Shown one piece after another: positions 1-7,910 of a stretch of 64,000 bases of DNA (position 1 is its first letter; every line of letters begins with the position of its first letter). The notes under the pieces were generated by a model that was not told where the DNA came from, searched no databases, and saw only the letters and a list, made by a program, of their open reading frames with translations. Made by a program: the position numbers and the translations under genes. This stretch comes from Streptomyces sp. NBC_01264 (lineage in GTDB: Bacteria; Actinomycetota; Actinomycetes; Streptomycetales; Streptomycetaceae): the NCBI RefSeq assembly GCF_026340675.1, contig NZ_JAPEOX010000002.1, forward strand, positions 868,001-932,000. Direction: 5' to 3'.

Positions 1-17
1 GGCCCGGCCGCCCGGAA

Positions 18-32
18 CCCCGGCCGCCGGGG
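18..32. terminator. Short GC hairpin after the adenylation-like gene
   Basis: CCCCGG-CCG-CCGGGG forms a 6-bp stem with a 3-nt loop directly beyond the stop codon of the minus-strand gene that ends at 34. There is no T tract, as is usual in Streptomyces terminators. The assignment rests on position and symmetry only. Confidence 0.35.
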
Positions 33-33
33 C

Positions 34-2172
34 TCAGCCGGCCGGATCGGTGGCCCGGGCCCCGTCCCGGCCCGGTGCCTGCGCCGGAATGGGCGCCGGT
101 GCCGGCACCGATGCCGTGTCCGCTTCCGCGTCGAAGACGCTGAGCGGCGGAAGGAACGCGTAGACGGCGACGATCCCGGCGGCGATCATCAGCGGAATGT
201 TGAAGGCGTAGACGAGCGCGGCCTGTCGGGGCCAGTCCTGCTTGGCCGCGAGCCGGTAGAAGTTGTCCTGCGGCCACCAGGCGGCCAGCAGGTAGACGAT
301 CGCCAGATGGGCGGCAGCGGTGATACGGGGGCCGCGGCCCCCGTGGCGGCGCATCCGGGACCGGCCGGCGAACAGGAACCACACACCGGCCGCGAACGCC
401 CAGCACTCGCACAGGTAGAGAAGGAAGAAAAGCGTCGCGTACGGGTTCGGGACGCCGGTGAGGTCCATGGATCCGGGCCAGAAGATCAAGGTCAGGATCA
501 TGGTGAAGCCCGCCACCAGAACCAGACCGACCAGCATGAAGAAGACGAGGCCGGCCCACCCGGCGACATTGGGCCCCGAGTCCCCTGCCACGTACCTGCC
601 GCCGTACTTGCCCCGACCGTACTTGCCCCCGCCGCGCTCGTCCCCGGCCCGCCCCGGCGGCATCGGGAGCGCGGTCCGCTGCTCACGGCCGGTCCGGTCC
701 CGGGGGATCCTGGGCAGCCGGCACACCACGCTCGGCATCATGGCCCCGGGGAGCCTGCCCGCCAGGTGGCGGCGCAGCTCCCCGCCGTCGGGGAGGTCGG
801 AGCCCGGGGGCCAGGTGTCGTCCTCCGCGGGCGGGGCCAGGAAGGCGACGAGCAGCGGCCGTGCGTTCACGCCCTTGCCGGAGCCCCTGGCCTCGGCCAG
901 GAGCGCTGCGCCGACCCCCTCGTGGCTGCGGATCGCGGACTCGACGGGATGCGGGTCGAGCGCCTTGCCGTCCGCGGTGAGCCGGTCGCGGATCCGGCCG
1001 CGGAACTCCAGCAGTCCGCCCGGGCGCAGCACGCCGAGGTCCCCCGTCGGGACCGGTTCCCCGCCACCGGGCGCGGTCAGGTGGATCTCCCCGTCGCGCA
1101 GGTCCAGCCGGCAGCCGGGGAAGGCGGTTCCGATCAGCGAGATCTCCTCGGCCCCGTCCAAGGGGGCCGCGAGTTGCGGGAGTTCGAACCGGGCTCCGGT
1201 ACCCGCCGCTTCGGTGGGCCCGTAGACGTTGAGCAGCCGGGCGCCGGGCCGCAGCCGGGCGAGCAGGGCCGCCTGTTCGTCGAGGTAGAGGCGGTCCCCG
1301 GCGACCGTGACCATGCGCAGGGACCGCAGCCCCTCGTCGGGGCGGTGCAGGGACCGTGCCAGGGAAGCCTCCCGGTCGCGTACGAGGAGTTGGGTGGCGG
1401 TGCCCGGGTCGGTGTGCAGGACGGTGACCCGCTCGGCGTCGACGGCGCGGCGCAGCGACTCGGGCGTCCAGCGCGGGCCTTCGGGCAGGACGAGCGCGCC
1501 GCCCTCGCACAGGGCCCGCGTCCATCCGGCGGCGAAGCCCGTGAGGTCCGGGGCGGCGGTGATCAGGTGCCGGTCCTCGGGAACCGGCCCGGCCACCGCC
1601 GCCCACCCTTCGTGGGCGGCGAGGAGCCGGTCGTGGGAGAGGGGGACGGCCCGCCGGTCCGCACCCCCGGTGAACAGCACGGCGGCGGCGTCGCCGCGCG
1701 GAGCCCGGTCCGGCGGGTCGGTGGGCAGCCCGCCCGTGTCGAGCGCGTACTGCCCGTCGGTGCGGATCACCCGCAGGTCGCCGCCGTCGTCGAGGCGGGC
1801 CCGGTCCGCGGCGTCGGCGAGCAGGGCGAAGGGGCGGGCCGCGGCGAGCTGGCGCTGCCCGGTGCGCGGGTTGTCGACGTCGATGACGGCGTAGGCGGCG
1901 CCGGCCTTGAGGATGCCGAGGAGGAGGACGAGCAGCTCGGCGCGCGGGGCGCAGACCACGGCGACGACGGCCCCGTCGGGCAGTCCGCGGTCGAGCAGGT
2001 GACGGGCCGACTGGTTGGCGCGTGCGTCGAGTTGGCCGTAGGTGAGGCTGTGGGTGCCCGCGGCGACGGCCTGGGCTCCCGGGGTGTCGCGGGCCCAGCG
2101 TTCGAAGCGGGAGAGAACGGTGTCGCCGGCACGCCGGCCGGAGTGCGTGTAGGGCTCTGATCCCTGCGTCAT
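34..2172 (-). CDS. Degenerate adenylation (AMP-binding) domain fused to a C-terminal four-helix membrane region
   Basis: Predicted 712 aa from ATG 2172 (protein begins MTQGSEPYTH). Residues about 15-510 are an ANL/NRPS-type adenylation fold: LTYGQLDARANQ, KAGAAYAVIDVDNP, NVYGPTEAAGTG and TGDLG are all recognisable. Key catalytic motifs are eroded: the A3 phosphate loop (normally SGTTGxPKG) reads FTGGADRRAVP at about 168-177, and the A10 lysine motif (normally SGKxxR) reads RTGREQR. A Gly/Lys/Arg-rich linker (GGGKYGRGKYGG) leads into four hydrophobic segments, about residues 540-700, then a Pro/Ala tail. There is no carrier-protein or condensation domain, so this is not an NRPS module. It could be a membrane-anchored non-catalytic AMP-binding homologue; substrate is unknown. 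It faces a VOC gene across a shared control region. Fold assignment is firm, function is not. Confidence 0.8.
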   Translation of the reverse strand: MTQGSEPYTHSGRRAGDTVLSRFERWARDTPGAQAVAAGTHSLTYGQLDARANQSARHLLDRGLPDGAVVAVVCAPRAELLVLLLGILKAGAAYAVIDVDNPRTGQRQLAAARPFALLADAADRARLDDGGDLRVIRTDGQYALDTGGLPTDPPDRAPRGDAAAVLFTGGADRRAVPLSHDRLLAAHEGWAAVAGPVPEDRHLITAAPDLTGFAAGWTRALCEGGALVLPEGPRWTPESLRRAVDAERVTVLHTDPGTATQLLVRDREASLARSLHRPDEGLRSLRMVTVAGDRLYLDEQAALLARLRPGARLLNVYGPTEAAGTGARFELPQLAAPLDGAEEISLIGTAFPGCRLDLRDGEIHLTAPGGGEPVPTGDLGVLRPGGLLEFRGRIRDRLTADGKALDPHPVESAIRSHEGVGAALLAEARGSGKGVNARPLLVAFLAPPAEDDTWPPGSDLPDGGELRRHLAGRLPGAMMPSVVCRLPRIPRDRTGREQRTALPMPPGRAGDERGGGKYGRGKYGGRYVAGDSGPNVAGWAGLVFFMLVGLVLVAGFTMILTLIFWPGSMDLTGVPNPYATLFFLLYLCECWAFAAGVWFLFAGRSRMRRHGGRGPRITAAAHLAIVYLLAAWWPQDNFYRLAAKQDWPRQAALVYAFNIPLMIAAGIVAVYAFLPPLSVFDAEADTASVPAPAPIPAQAPGRDGARATDPAG

Positions 2173-2203
2173 GGGCCGATTCTGGCACCGGGCACCGACA
2201 GGC

Positions 2204-2238
2204 ACGAGGGCCGCGAAAATCCCTCGTACGAACGAGGG
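2204..2238. promoter_or_regulatory. Operator-like cluster of three ACGAGGG half-sites
   Basis: The divergent 136-bp gap contains ACGAGGG (2204-2210), CCCTCGT (2221-2227) and ACGAGGG (2232-2238). The last two form a perfect 7-4-7 inverted repeat. A TTGACC hexamer (2239-2244) abuts the dyad on the plus strand. This looks like a regulator site controlling both divergent genes; no candidate regulator lies next to it. Confidence 0.5.
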
Positions 2239-2308
2239 TTGACCCACTATCGTCCTGCGCTGGTGCCGACTGGTACCGGTGGACGGGTTTCGGATGGTCG
2301 GAGGCGGC

Positions 2309-2695
2309 ATGGCCAAGGAATTCCAGGTGACGTACGACTGCGCCGATCCGGGCGCGCAGGCGGAGTTCTGGGCGCAGGCGCTGGGTTATCGCGTCCAGCC
2401 GACGGAGGAGTCCGGCGATGACTGGGCGGCCATCTCGGACCCGGACGGCAAGGGACCGCGGCTCTACTTCCAGAGGGTCCCGGAGGCCAGGGCGGAGACG
2501 AAGAACCGGCTGCACCTGGACGTGCGCTCGGCGCCCGGCCTGAAGGGGGACGCGCGGATGGCCGTGCTGGAGGTGGACGCCGCCAGGCTGGAGGCGCTGG
2601 GCGCGAAGCGGCTGTACCGCCTGGAGTCCGACGAAGTCAACGAGGGGATCATCGTGATGACCGATCCCGAGGAGAACATCTTCTGCCTCGACTGA
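2309..2695 (+). CDS. VOC (glyoxalase/bleomycin-resistance fold) family protein
   Basis: 128 aa from ATG 2309, chosen because GGAGG at 2300-2304 precedes it; an in-frame ATG at 2294 has no ribosome binding site. The sequence shows the beta-alpha-beta-beta-beta halves of the VOC fold: QVTYDCADPGAQAEFWAQALGY at the N-terminus and MTDPEENIFCLD at the C-terminus, which is the common actinobacterial glyoxalase-like form. The LHLDV histidine and the C-terminal acidic residue could bind a metal. Substrate cannot be told from sequence. It is divergent from the adenylation-like membrane gene and shares its control region, so co-regulation is likely. Confidence 0.85.
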   Translation: MAKEFQVTYDCADPGAQAEFWAQALGYRVQPTEESGDDWAAISDPDGKGPRLYFQRVPEARAETKNRLHLDVRSAPGLKGDARMAVLEVDAARLEALGAKRLYRLESDEVNEGIIVMTDPEENIFCLD

Positions 2696-2758
2696 CGGGG
2701 CCGATGCCTCGGCTGACGCGTCGAACCCGTTTCCGTTCATCCAAGAGCCCTCCGCACC

Positions 2759-2789
2759 TTGACCTCAAGTTTGGTTGAGGTCCTACCGT
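2759..2789 (+). promoter_or_regulatory. SoxR-type promoter: 19-bp spacer with CCTCAA-N6-TTGAGG dyad
   Basis: TTGACC (-35, 2759-2764) and TACCGT (-10, 2784-2789) are separated by 19 bp, the over-long spacing typical of MerR-family promoters. The spacer carries a perfect inverted repeat, GACCTCAA at 2761-2768 and TTGAGGTC at 2775-2782, with centre GTTTGG. The core CCTCAA-N6-TTGAGG matches known SoxR boxes. The ATG at 2797 lies 7 nt after the -10, so the transcript should be leaderless. Confidence 0.85.
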
Positions 2790-2796
2790 TCGGCTC

Positions 2797-4734
2797 ATGG
2801 ATATGGAAGTCACCGCCTGGACCTCGCTCCACAGCGCGATCAACGCCCAGCAGGACCGGCGCCCGCTCTCGCGGGCCGGTGTGCGCCGGGTCGCCGCCTT
2901 CGCCCGCCCGCACCGGCGCGGGCTGACGTACTTCCTGCTGCTCAGTGTGGTGACCGCGCTGCTCGCGGTGGCCACCCCGGTCCTCGCGAGCCGCGTGGTC
3001 ACCGAGATCGTCGAGGGCCGCGAGAGCGGTACGGTCACCCGCCTCGCCCTGCTGATCGCGCTGATCGCGATCGCGGAGGCGGGGCTGGGGCTGGTCCTGC
3101 GCCGGCTGTCGTCCACCCTCGGCGAGGGGCTGATCCTGGATCTGCGGACGGCCGTCTTCGACCACGTGCAGCGGATGCCGGTGGCGTTCTTCACCCGGAC
3201 CCGCACCGGGGCGCTGGTCAGTCGGCTCAACAACGACGTGATCGGCGCGCAGCGGGCCTTCAGCAACACCCTGTCGGGGGTGGTGTCCAACACCGTGACG
3301 CTGCTGCTGACCCTGACCGTGATGCTGGGCATCTCCTGGCAGATCACCCTGCTCGCCCTCGTGCTCCTGCCCGTCTTCGTGCTGCCCGCCCGCCGGATGG
3401 GGGTGCGGATGGCGGCGTTGCAGCGGGAGGCCTCGGCGCTCAACGCCTCGATGGGCACGCAGATGACCGAGCGCTTCTCGGCGCCGGGCGCCACCCTCGT
3501 GAAACTGTTCGGGCGGCCCGACGAGGAGTCGGCCGAGTTCGCGGCGCGCGCCGCCCGGGTGCGTGACATCGGGATCCGGACGGCGATGGCCCAGTCGGCC
3601 TTCATCACCGCCCTCACCCTGGTCTCCGCGCTGGCCCTGGCGCTCGTGTACGGGCTCGGCGGCCACTACGCGCTCACCGGCACCCTGGACGCCGGCTCGG
3701 TGGTCGCCCTCGCCCTGCTCCTGACCCGGCTGTACGCGCCGCTGACCGCGCTCGCCGGGGCGCGGGTGGAGGTGATGAGCGCGATGGTCAGCTTCGAGCG
3801 GGTCTTCGAGATCCTCGACCTGAAGCCGCTGATCTCCCAGAAGCCGGACGCCCGCCGGGTGCCCGAGGGGCCGGTGGCGGTCGAGTTCGACAAGGTCTCC
3901 TTCGGCTACCCCGCCCCGGACAAGGTGTCCCTGGCCTCGCTGGAGGAGGTCGCGACCCTCGACGCGCGGGGCGGCACCGAGGTGCTGCACGAGGTGTCCT
4001 TCCGAGCCGAGCCCGGGCAGATGATCGCCCTGGTCGGCTCCTCCGGCGCCGGCAAGTCGACCATCGCGCAGTTGCTGCCCCGGCTGTACGACACGGACGC
4101 GGGCGCGGTCCGCCTCGGCGGGATCGACGTACGGGACCTCACGGCGGACTCCATCCGCGAGACGCTGGGCATGGTCACGCAGGACGGCCACCTCTTCCAC
4201 GAGTCGGTACGGGCCAACCTGCTGCTGGCCCGCCCGGAGGCGGGGGAGGACGAGATCTGGGAGGCCCTGCGCCGGTCCCGGCTGGACGGGCTCGTGGCCT
4301 CGCTCCCGGACGGGCTGGACACGGTCGTCGGCGAGCGCGGCTACCGGCTGTCGGGCGGGGAGCGCCAGCGGCTGACCATCGCCCGGCTGCTGCTGGCCGG
4401 CCAGCGGGTGGTGATCCTCGACGAGGCCACCGCCCATCTGGACTCCACCTCGGAGGCGGCCGTCCAGGAGGCCCTGGCCGAGGCCCTGTCGGGCCGGACC
4501 GCCGTGGTGATCGCGCACCGGCTGTCGACGGTGCAGGCGGCCGATCTGATCCTGGTGGTGGAGGACGGCCGGATCGTGGAACGCGGCACCCACACCGAGC
4601 TGCTGGCGGTGGGCGGCCGGTACGAGGAGCTGTACCGCACCCAGTTCGCGGCGGCGGGCCCGGACGGACCGGACGGGGACACACCGGAGGCGCGGGCCCT
4701 CCCGGGCGGCGCTGCGGCGGTCTCCGGCGGATGA
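2797..4734 (+). CDS. ABC half-exporter (fused membrane and ATPase domains), predicted SoxR target
   Basis: 645 aa. Residues about 35-340 form a six-helix exporter membrane domain (LTYFLLLSVVTALLAVATPV, VSNTVTLLLTLTVMLGISW). The nucleotide-binding domain follows: Walker A GSSGAGKST near residue 413, signature LSGGERQR near 518, Walker B VVILDEAT near 540, and an H-loop histidine in VVIAHRLS. As a half-transporter it should act as a homodimer, moving a drug or redox-active small molecule out of the cell. The start codon directly follows a SoxR-type promoter without a Shine-Dalgarno sequence, so leaderless translation is expected. A VOC protein gene lies 65 bp downstream and is probably co-transcribed. 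In S. coelicolor the SoxR regulon is known to include a predicted ABC transporter; this is the likely counterpart. Confidence 0.93.
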   Translation: MDMEVTAWTSLHSAINAQQDRRPLSRAGVRRVAAFARPHRRGLTYFLLLSVVTALLAVATPVLASRVVTEIVEGRESGTVTRLALLIALIAIAEAGLGLVLRRLSSTLGEGLILDLRTAVFDHVQRMPVAFFTRTRTGALVSRLNNDVIGAQRAFSNTLSGVVSNTVTLLLTLTVMLGISWQITLLALVLLPVFVLPARRMGVRMAALQREASALNASMGTQMTERFSAPGATLVKLFGRPDEESAEFAARAARVRDIGIRTAMAQSAFITALTLVSALALALVYGLGGHYALTGTLDAGSVVALALLLTRLYAPLTALAGARVEVMSAMVSFERVFEILDLKPLISQKPDARRVPEGPVAVEFDKVSFGYPAPDKVSLASLEEVATLDARGGTEVLHEVSFRAEPGQMIALVGSSGAGKSTIAQLLPRLYDTDAGAVRLGGIDVRDLTADSIRETLGMVTQDGHLFHESVRANLLLARPEAGEDEIWEALRRSRLDGLVASLPDGLDTVVGERGYRLSGGERQRLTIARLLLAGQRVVILDEATAHLDSTSEAAVQEALAEALSGRTAVVIAHRLSTVQAADLILVVEDGRIVERGTHTELLAVGGRYEELYRTQFAAAGPDGPDGDTPEARALPGGAAAVSGG

Positions 4735-4799
4735 TGGCCAGCGGGGCGGCCGGCACCGGCCGCCCCGCACCGCTGGGACACCGGAGTCAGGAGAAGCCG

Positions 4800-5183
4800 A
4801 TGGACATCAAACTGGAACTGGTCGCCGTACCGGTCACCGACATCGACCGGGCCAAGGCCTTCTACGAGCGCATCGGCTTCCACGCCGACCACGACGTCAC
4901 GGTCAGCGAGGAGATCCGCTTCGTCCAGCTGACCCCGCCGGGCTCCGCCTGTTCGATCGCCATCGGCAAGGGCCTGACCCGGATGACGCCCGGTTCGCTG
5001 GACAACCTGCAGGTCGTGGTCGCGGACATCGAGGAGGCCTTCGCCGATCTCAAGGGCCGCGGCATCGAGGTGACGGAGATCGAGGACATGCCCTGGGGCT
5101 CCTTCGTCTACTTCTCCGACCCCGACGGCAATGGCTGGGCCGTCCAGCAGACCACGCCGCGCACGGCGGGTGGCCCCCGGTAG
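4800..5183 (+). CDS. VOC family protein in the SoxR-box operon
   Basis: 127 aa from ATG 4800, preceded by CAGGAG at 4788-4793. The protein (LVAVPVTDIDRAKAFYERIGF, then FSDPDGNGWAVQQ) is the widespread glyoxalase/bleomycin-resistance type with two beta-alpha-beta modules. It starts 65 bp after the ABC exporter stop with no visible terminator, so both should be made from the SoxR-type promoter. A role in binding or modifying the same redox-active compound that the exporter handles is plausible, but this is inference from context only. Confidence 0.88.
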   Translation: MDIKLELVAVPVTDIDRAKAFYERIGFHADHDVTVSEEIRFVQLTPPGSACSIAIGKGLTRMTPGSLDNLQVVVADIEEAFADLKGRGIEVTEIEDMPWGSFVYFSDPDGNGWAVQQTTPRTAGGPR

Positions 5184-5205
5184 CGACCGGGCCTAGGGTG
5201 CGCGG

Positions 5206-5985
5206 ATGGAGATCCAAGCAGGCGGAGTCGTGGTCCACTACGTGGAGCACGGGAGCGGTCGACCCGTGCTGGTGCTGCACGGGGCCGGCGTCGACCACCG
5301 CGAGACCGAGGCCTGCTTCGAGCCGGCGTTCGAGGGCGCGGCGGGGCTGCGGCGGATCTATCCGGATCTCCCCGGCATGGGCCTGACCACCGCCCCCGAT
5401 TCGCTGCGCAGCGCCGACGACGTCCTCGACACCCTGCTCGCCTTCGCGGAAGCCGTCACCGGCGGGACCGCGTTCCTCCTCGTCGGGCACTCCGCAGGCG
5501 CGTACTTCGCGCAGGCGATGGCGGCGAGGCGCCCGGCGCGGGTCGCCGCCCTGGCGCTCGTGTGCCCGTTGCTGCCCGGACTTCGCGACGTGCCGGAACA
5601 CCGCGTCGCGACCGGAACGGGTGAGATCGGCGACGACGTCTTCCGGAGCTACTTCGTGGTCCAGACCCCGGAAATGCTCGAACGGTACGAGCGTTACGTC
5701 GCCCCGGCCGCAGCGCTCGTCGACGAGTCGGCGCTCGAGCGGATCGGCGAACGGTGGGCGCTCACGCCCGTCCACGCGCCGGCTCATGAGGGTCCGGCCC
5801 TGGTCGTCGCGGGGCGGCTGGACTCCACGGTCGGATACGCCACCGCCGCCGACCTCGTCCACCACTACCCGCACGCCACGCTCGCCGTGGTCGACGACGC
5901 GGGACACGCCCTTCCCCACGAGAAGCCCGCGCTCCTGCGCGCCCTCCTGGTCGAGTGGCTGGCACGCGCGGACAGCTCGCGCTGA
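5206..5985 (+). CDS. Alpha/beta-fold hydrolase
   Basis: 259 aa. The oxyanion region HGAGVDHRE is near residue 27, the nucleophile elbow is VGHSAGAYFA (Ser of GHSAG), the acid is in VVAGRLDSTVGY, and the histidine is in DDAGHALPHEKP, so the catalytic triad is complete. The size fits an esterase or haloperoxidase-like soluble enzyme with no signal peptide. The gene starts only 22 bp after the VOC gene and could be the third gene of the SoxR-driven unit, or could use its own leaderless promoter, since no Shine-Dalgarno is evident. Substrate unknown. Confidence 0.88.
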   Translation: MEIQAGGVVVHYVEHGSGRPVLVLHGAGVDHRETEACFEPAFEGAAGLRRIYPDLPGMGLTTAPDSLRSADDVLDTLLAFAEAVTGGTAFLLVGHSAGAYFAQAMAARRPARVAALALVCPLLPGLRDVPEHRVATGTGEIGDDVFRSYFVVQTPEMLERYERYVAPAAALVDESALERIGERWALTPVHAPAHEGPALVVAGRLDSTVGYATAADLVHHYPHATLAVVDDAGHALPHEKPALLRALLVEWLARADSSR

Positions 5986-6067
5986 CCTCGCACCGCCGTC
6001 GCTCTGCCCGATCCCATGGGCGAGGTGCCCGGTCTGTCGGCCGTCCCGGGTCGATACGCTGGTCGGC

Positions 6068-6104
6068 ATGCAATCCTGCCGTGAAGGCAGGTATCCGTAG
6101 GAGG
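6068..6104 (+). promoter_or_regulatory. Leader hairpin and 10-codon mini-ORF before the SpoIIE gene
   Basis: CCTGCC-GTGAA-GGCAGG (6075-6091) forms a 6-bp hairpin. The same stretch reads as a ten-codon ORF (ATG 6068 to TAG 6098-6100) whose stop overlaps the GGAGG (6100-6104) of the gene at 6113. This may couple translation or be chance; no Shine-Dalgarno precedes the mini-ORF. Confidence 0.3.
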
Positions 6105-6112
6105 GCTGGACG

Positions 6113-7807
6113 GTGAACCGGTTCGCACGCCTGGCCACCCGCCTGCTGGCCGTACCCGGGGCGCTGGTGTGGATGGCCGGCGACGATTCCGCCCCGGTCG
6201 AGAGCTGGCCCGCCGGGTCCGCCGACGCCGAAGCCACGGCTCTGTGCCGGCGGGTCGCTGAGCTCGGCGAACCCCTGGCCCTGATCGGGGACGGTGACGC
6301 GCGGCTCGCCTTCGCGGGCGTCCCCCTGGCCGGTCCCGCGGGGGAGCTGCTCGGCGTACTCGCCGCCACCGACACCGGGCCGCGCACGTGGAGCGAGGAG
6401 GACCTCCGGGATCTCGGAGACCTCGCCGCGGCGTGCAGTGCCCACATGCGGCTGCGCCTGCGCGCGGAGGAGGTGCAGCGCGCCGGGGAAGCCGCCGAGG
6501 AGGCGGCTTCGCTCGCCGAGGCCCAGGCCGACCGGATGGAGACCCTGCTGAACCGCGCACAGCTGCTGCTCCGTGCCGCGGAGGACCTGGGTGACACCAG
6601 CGGCCTGGACGAGGTCTGCGCGCGGGTGAGCGACCTGGCGGGGAGCGACCTCAAGCCCTCCCACGTGGGCCTGGTCCTGATGGGTGAGGACGGGCTGCTG
6701 CGCCAGGTGGCCGGCTCCGAGTCGGGACAGGCGCCCCGGACGGGGCCGGAGGCGGGGTACGGGGTCGATTCGGACCGGCCCGGCGCGCGGGCGGTCCGGG
6801 AGCGGCGGACGGTGGTCGTCACGGACCGGCGGACGCCGGCGGGGTTCAGGCCCGCGGCCGTGGACGGCCTCGACGGGTCGGGACTGCACACCCTGGTGTG
6901 CGTACCGCTGTCCGGGGCCGAGAGCGTCCTCGGTGTGCTGGAGCTCGGCTGGGACATCCCGCACGTGGTGGACGCGGCCGAGCGGGCGGTGCTCGTCGTA
7001 CTGGCCGACTACACGGCCCGGGCCGTGGAGCGTGCCGCCTACCTGGACGCTCGCGTGTCCATCGCCGTGGGGCTGCAGCAGGCCATGCTCACCGATCTCG
7101 TCCAGGTCCCCGGGCTGGAGACCGCCGCCCTGTACCGGCCCGCCGCGCGGCAGGACATGGTGGGCGGCGACTGGTACGACCTCTACCCGCTGCCCGGACC
7201 CCACGGTGCGTGGGCCATGACGGTCGGGGACATCACCGGCCACGACCTGCGCGCCGCGACCCTCATGGGGCAGGTCCGCAGCATGCTCCGGCAAGCCGAC
7301 ATCGACCACCCCGGCAGACCCCCGCACCAAGCCGTCGAGGCACTCGTCCAGGCCTGCCAGACCCTGGGCCTCCCGGCCGGCGGCACCCTCGTCCACGCTC
7401 ACCTCACCCCCCGCCCCGGCGGCCACTGGCAGTTCTCCTGGACCAACGCAGGCCACCCGCCCCCGCTCCTCGCCCACCGGGACACCCCCGGCGAACCCGC
7501 CGAGCAACTCCGGTCCCACGACGCCCTCCTGCACCCCGCCCTGCCGCCGGGGCCCCGCACCACCCACACCCGGCTCCTGACCCCCGGCAGCACCCTGCTG
7601 CTCTACACCGACGGACTCGTCGAACACCGCGGGCAGGACCTCGACGCCGCGCCGAACGAGGCCGCACGCCGCCTGGCCGCCGTGAGCGCCGACTCCCCTC
7701 TGGACGACGTCCTGCGGCACCTCGCGGGCACCGTCGCCCCCGCCCACCCCGATGACGACACCGTCCTCCTCGCGATCCGCGTCGCACCCCTCCTGCCAGT
7801 ACGCTGA
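6113..7807 (+). CDS. GAF-domain PP2C/SpoIIE-type serine phosphatase
   Basis: 564 aa from GTG 6113 with GGAGG at 6100-6104. The N-terminal third is GAF-like; a coiled-coil-like Ala/Glu helix (EEVQRAGEAAEEAASLAEAQ) follows, then a second GAF region about 150-310 (LDGSGLHTLVCVPLSG). The C-terminal catalytic domain, about 340-560, shows MVGGDWYDLY, VGDITGHDLRAATLMGQ, NAGHPPPLL and DDDTVLLAIR, the metal-binding Asp/Gly motifs of SpoIIE/RsbU phosphatases. Such enzymes dephosphorylate anti-anti-sigma factors and release a stress sigma factor. A SigB/F-type sigma gene and an RsbW-like gene follow, which fits a partner-switching cascade, although no STAS-domain antagonist is present here. Confidence 0.92.
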   Translation: MNRFARLATRLLAVPGALVWMAGDDSAPVESWPAGSADAEATALCRRVAELGEPLALIGDGDARLAFAGVPLAGPAGELLGVLAATDTGPRTWSEEDLRDLGDLAAACSAHMRLRLRAEEVQRAGEAAEEAASLAEAQADRMETLLNRAQLLLRAAEDLGDTSGLDEVCARVSDLAGSDLKPSHVGLVLMGEDGLLRQVAGSESGQAPRTGPEAGYGVDSDRPGARAVRERRTVVVTDRRTPAGFRPAAVDGLDGSGLHTLVCVPLSGAESVLGVLELGWDIPHVVDAAERAVLVVLADYTARAVERAAYLDARVSIAVGLQQAMLTDLVQVPGLETAALYRPAARQDMVGGDWYDLYPLPGPHGAWAMTVGDITGHDLRAATLMGQVRSMLRQADIDHPGRPPHQAVEALVQACQTLGLPAGGTLVHAHLTPRPGGHWQFSWTNAGHPPPLLAHRDTPGEPAEQLRSHDALLHPALPPGPRTTHTRLLTPGSTLLLYTDGLVEHRGQDLDAAPNEAARRLAAVSADSPLDDVLRHLAGTVAPAHPDDDTVLLAIRVAPLLPVR

Positions 7808-7910
7808 CCGCGAGCCGCTGATAGAAGTTTCGTGCGAAGTGTGTAGGACCGATGAACCGGGGCAGAAGCGCTCCCGGCAGCCGTCAGTCAATCGGGAGGG
7901 AGCGGCCACC

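Noticed and set aside
34..2172. A nonribosomal peptide synthetase module
   Set aside because: There is no carrier protein, condensation or release domain, and the adenylation motifs are degenerate; no biosynthetic cluster surrounds it.
7827..7846. GTTT...GTGTAG before the sigma gene as a SigB-type promoter
   Set aside because: The spacing is 10 bp instead of 14-16 and the -10 lacks GGGTA.
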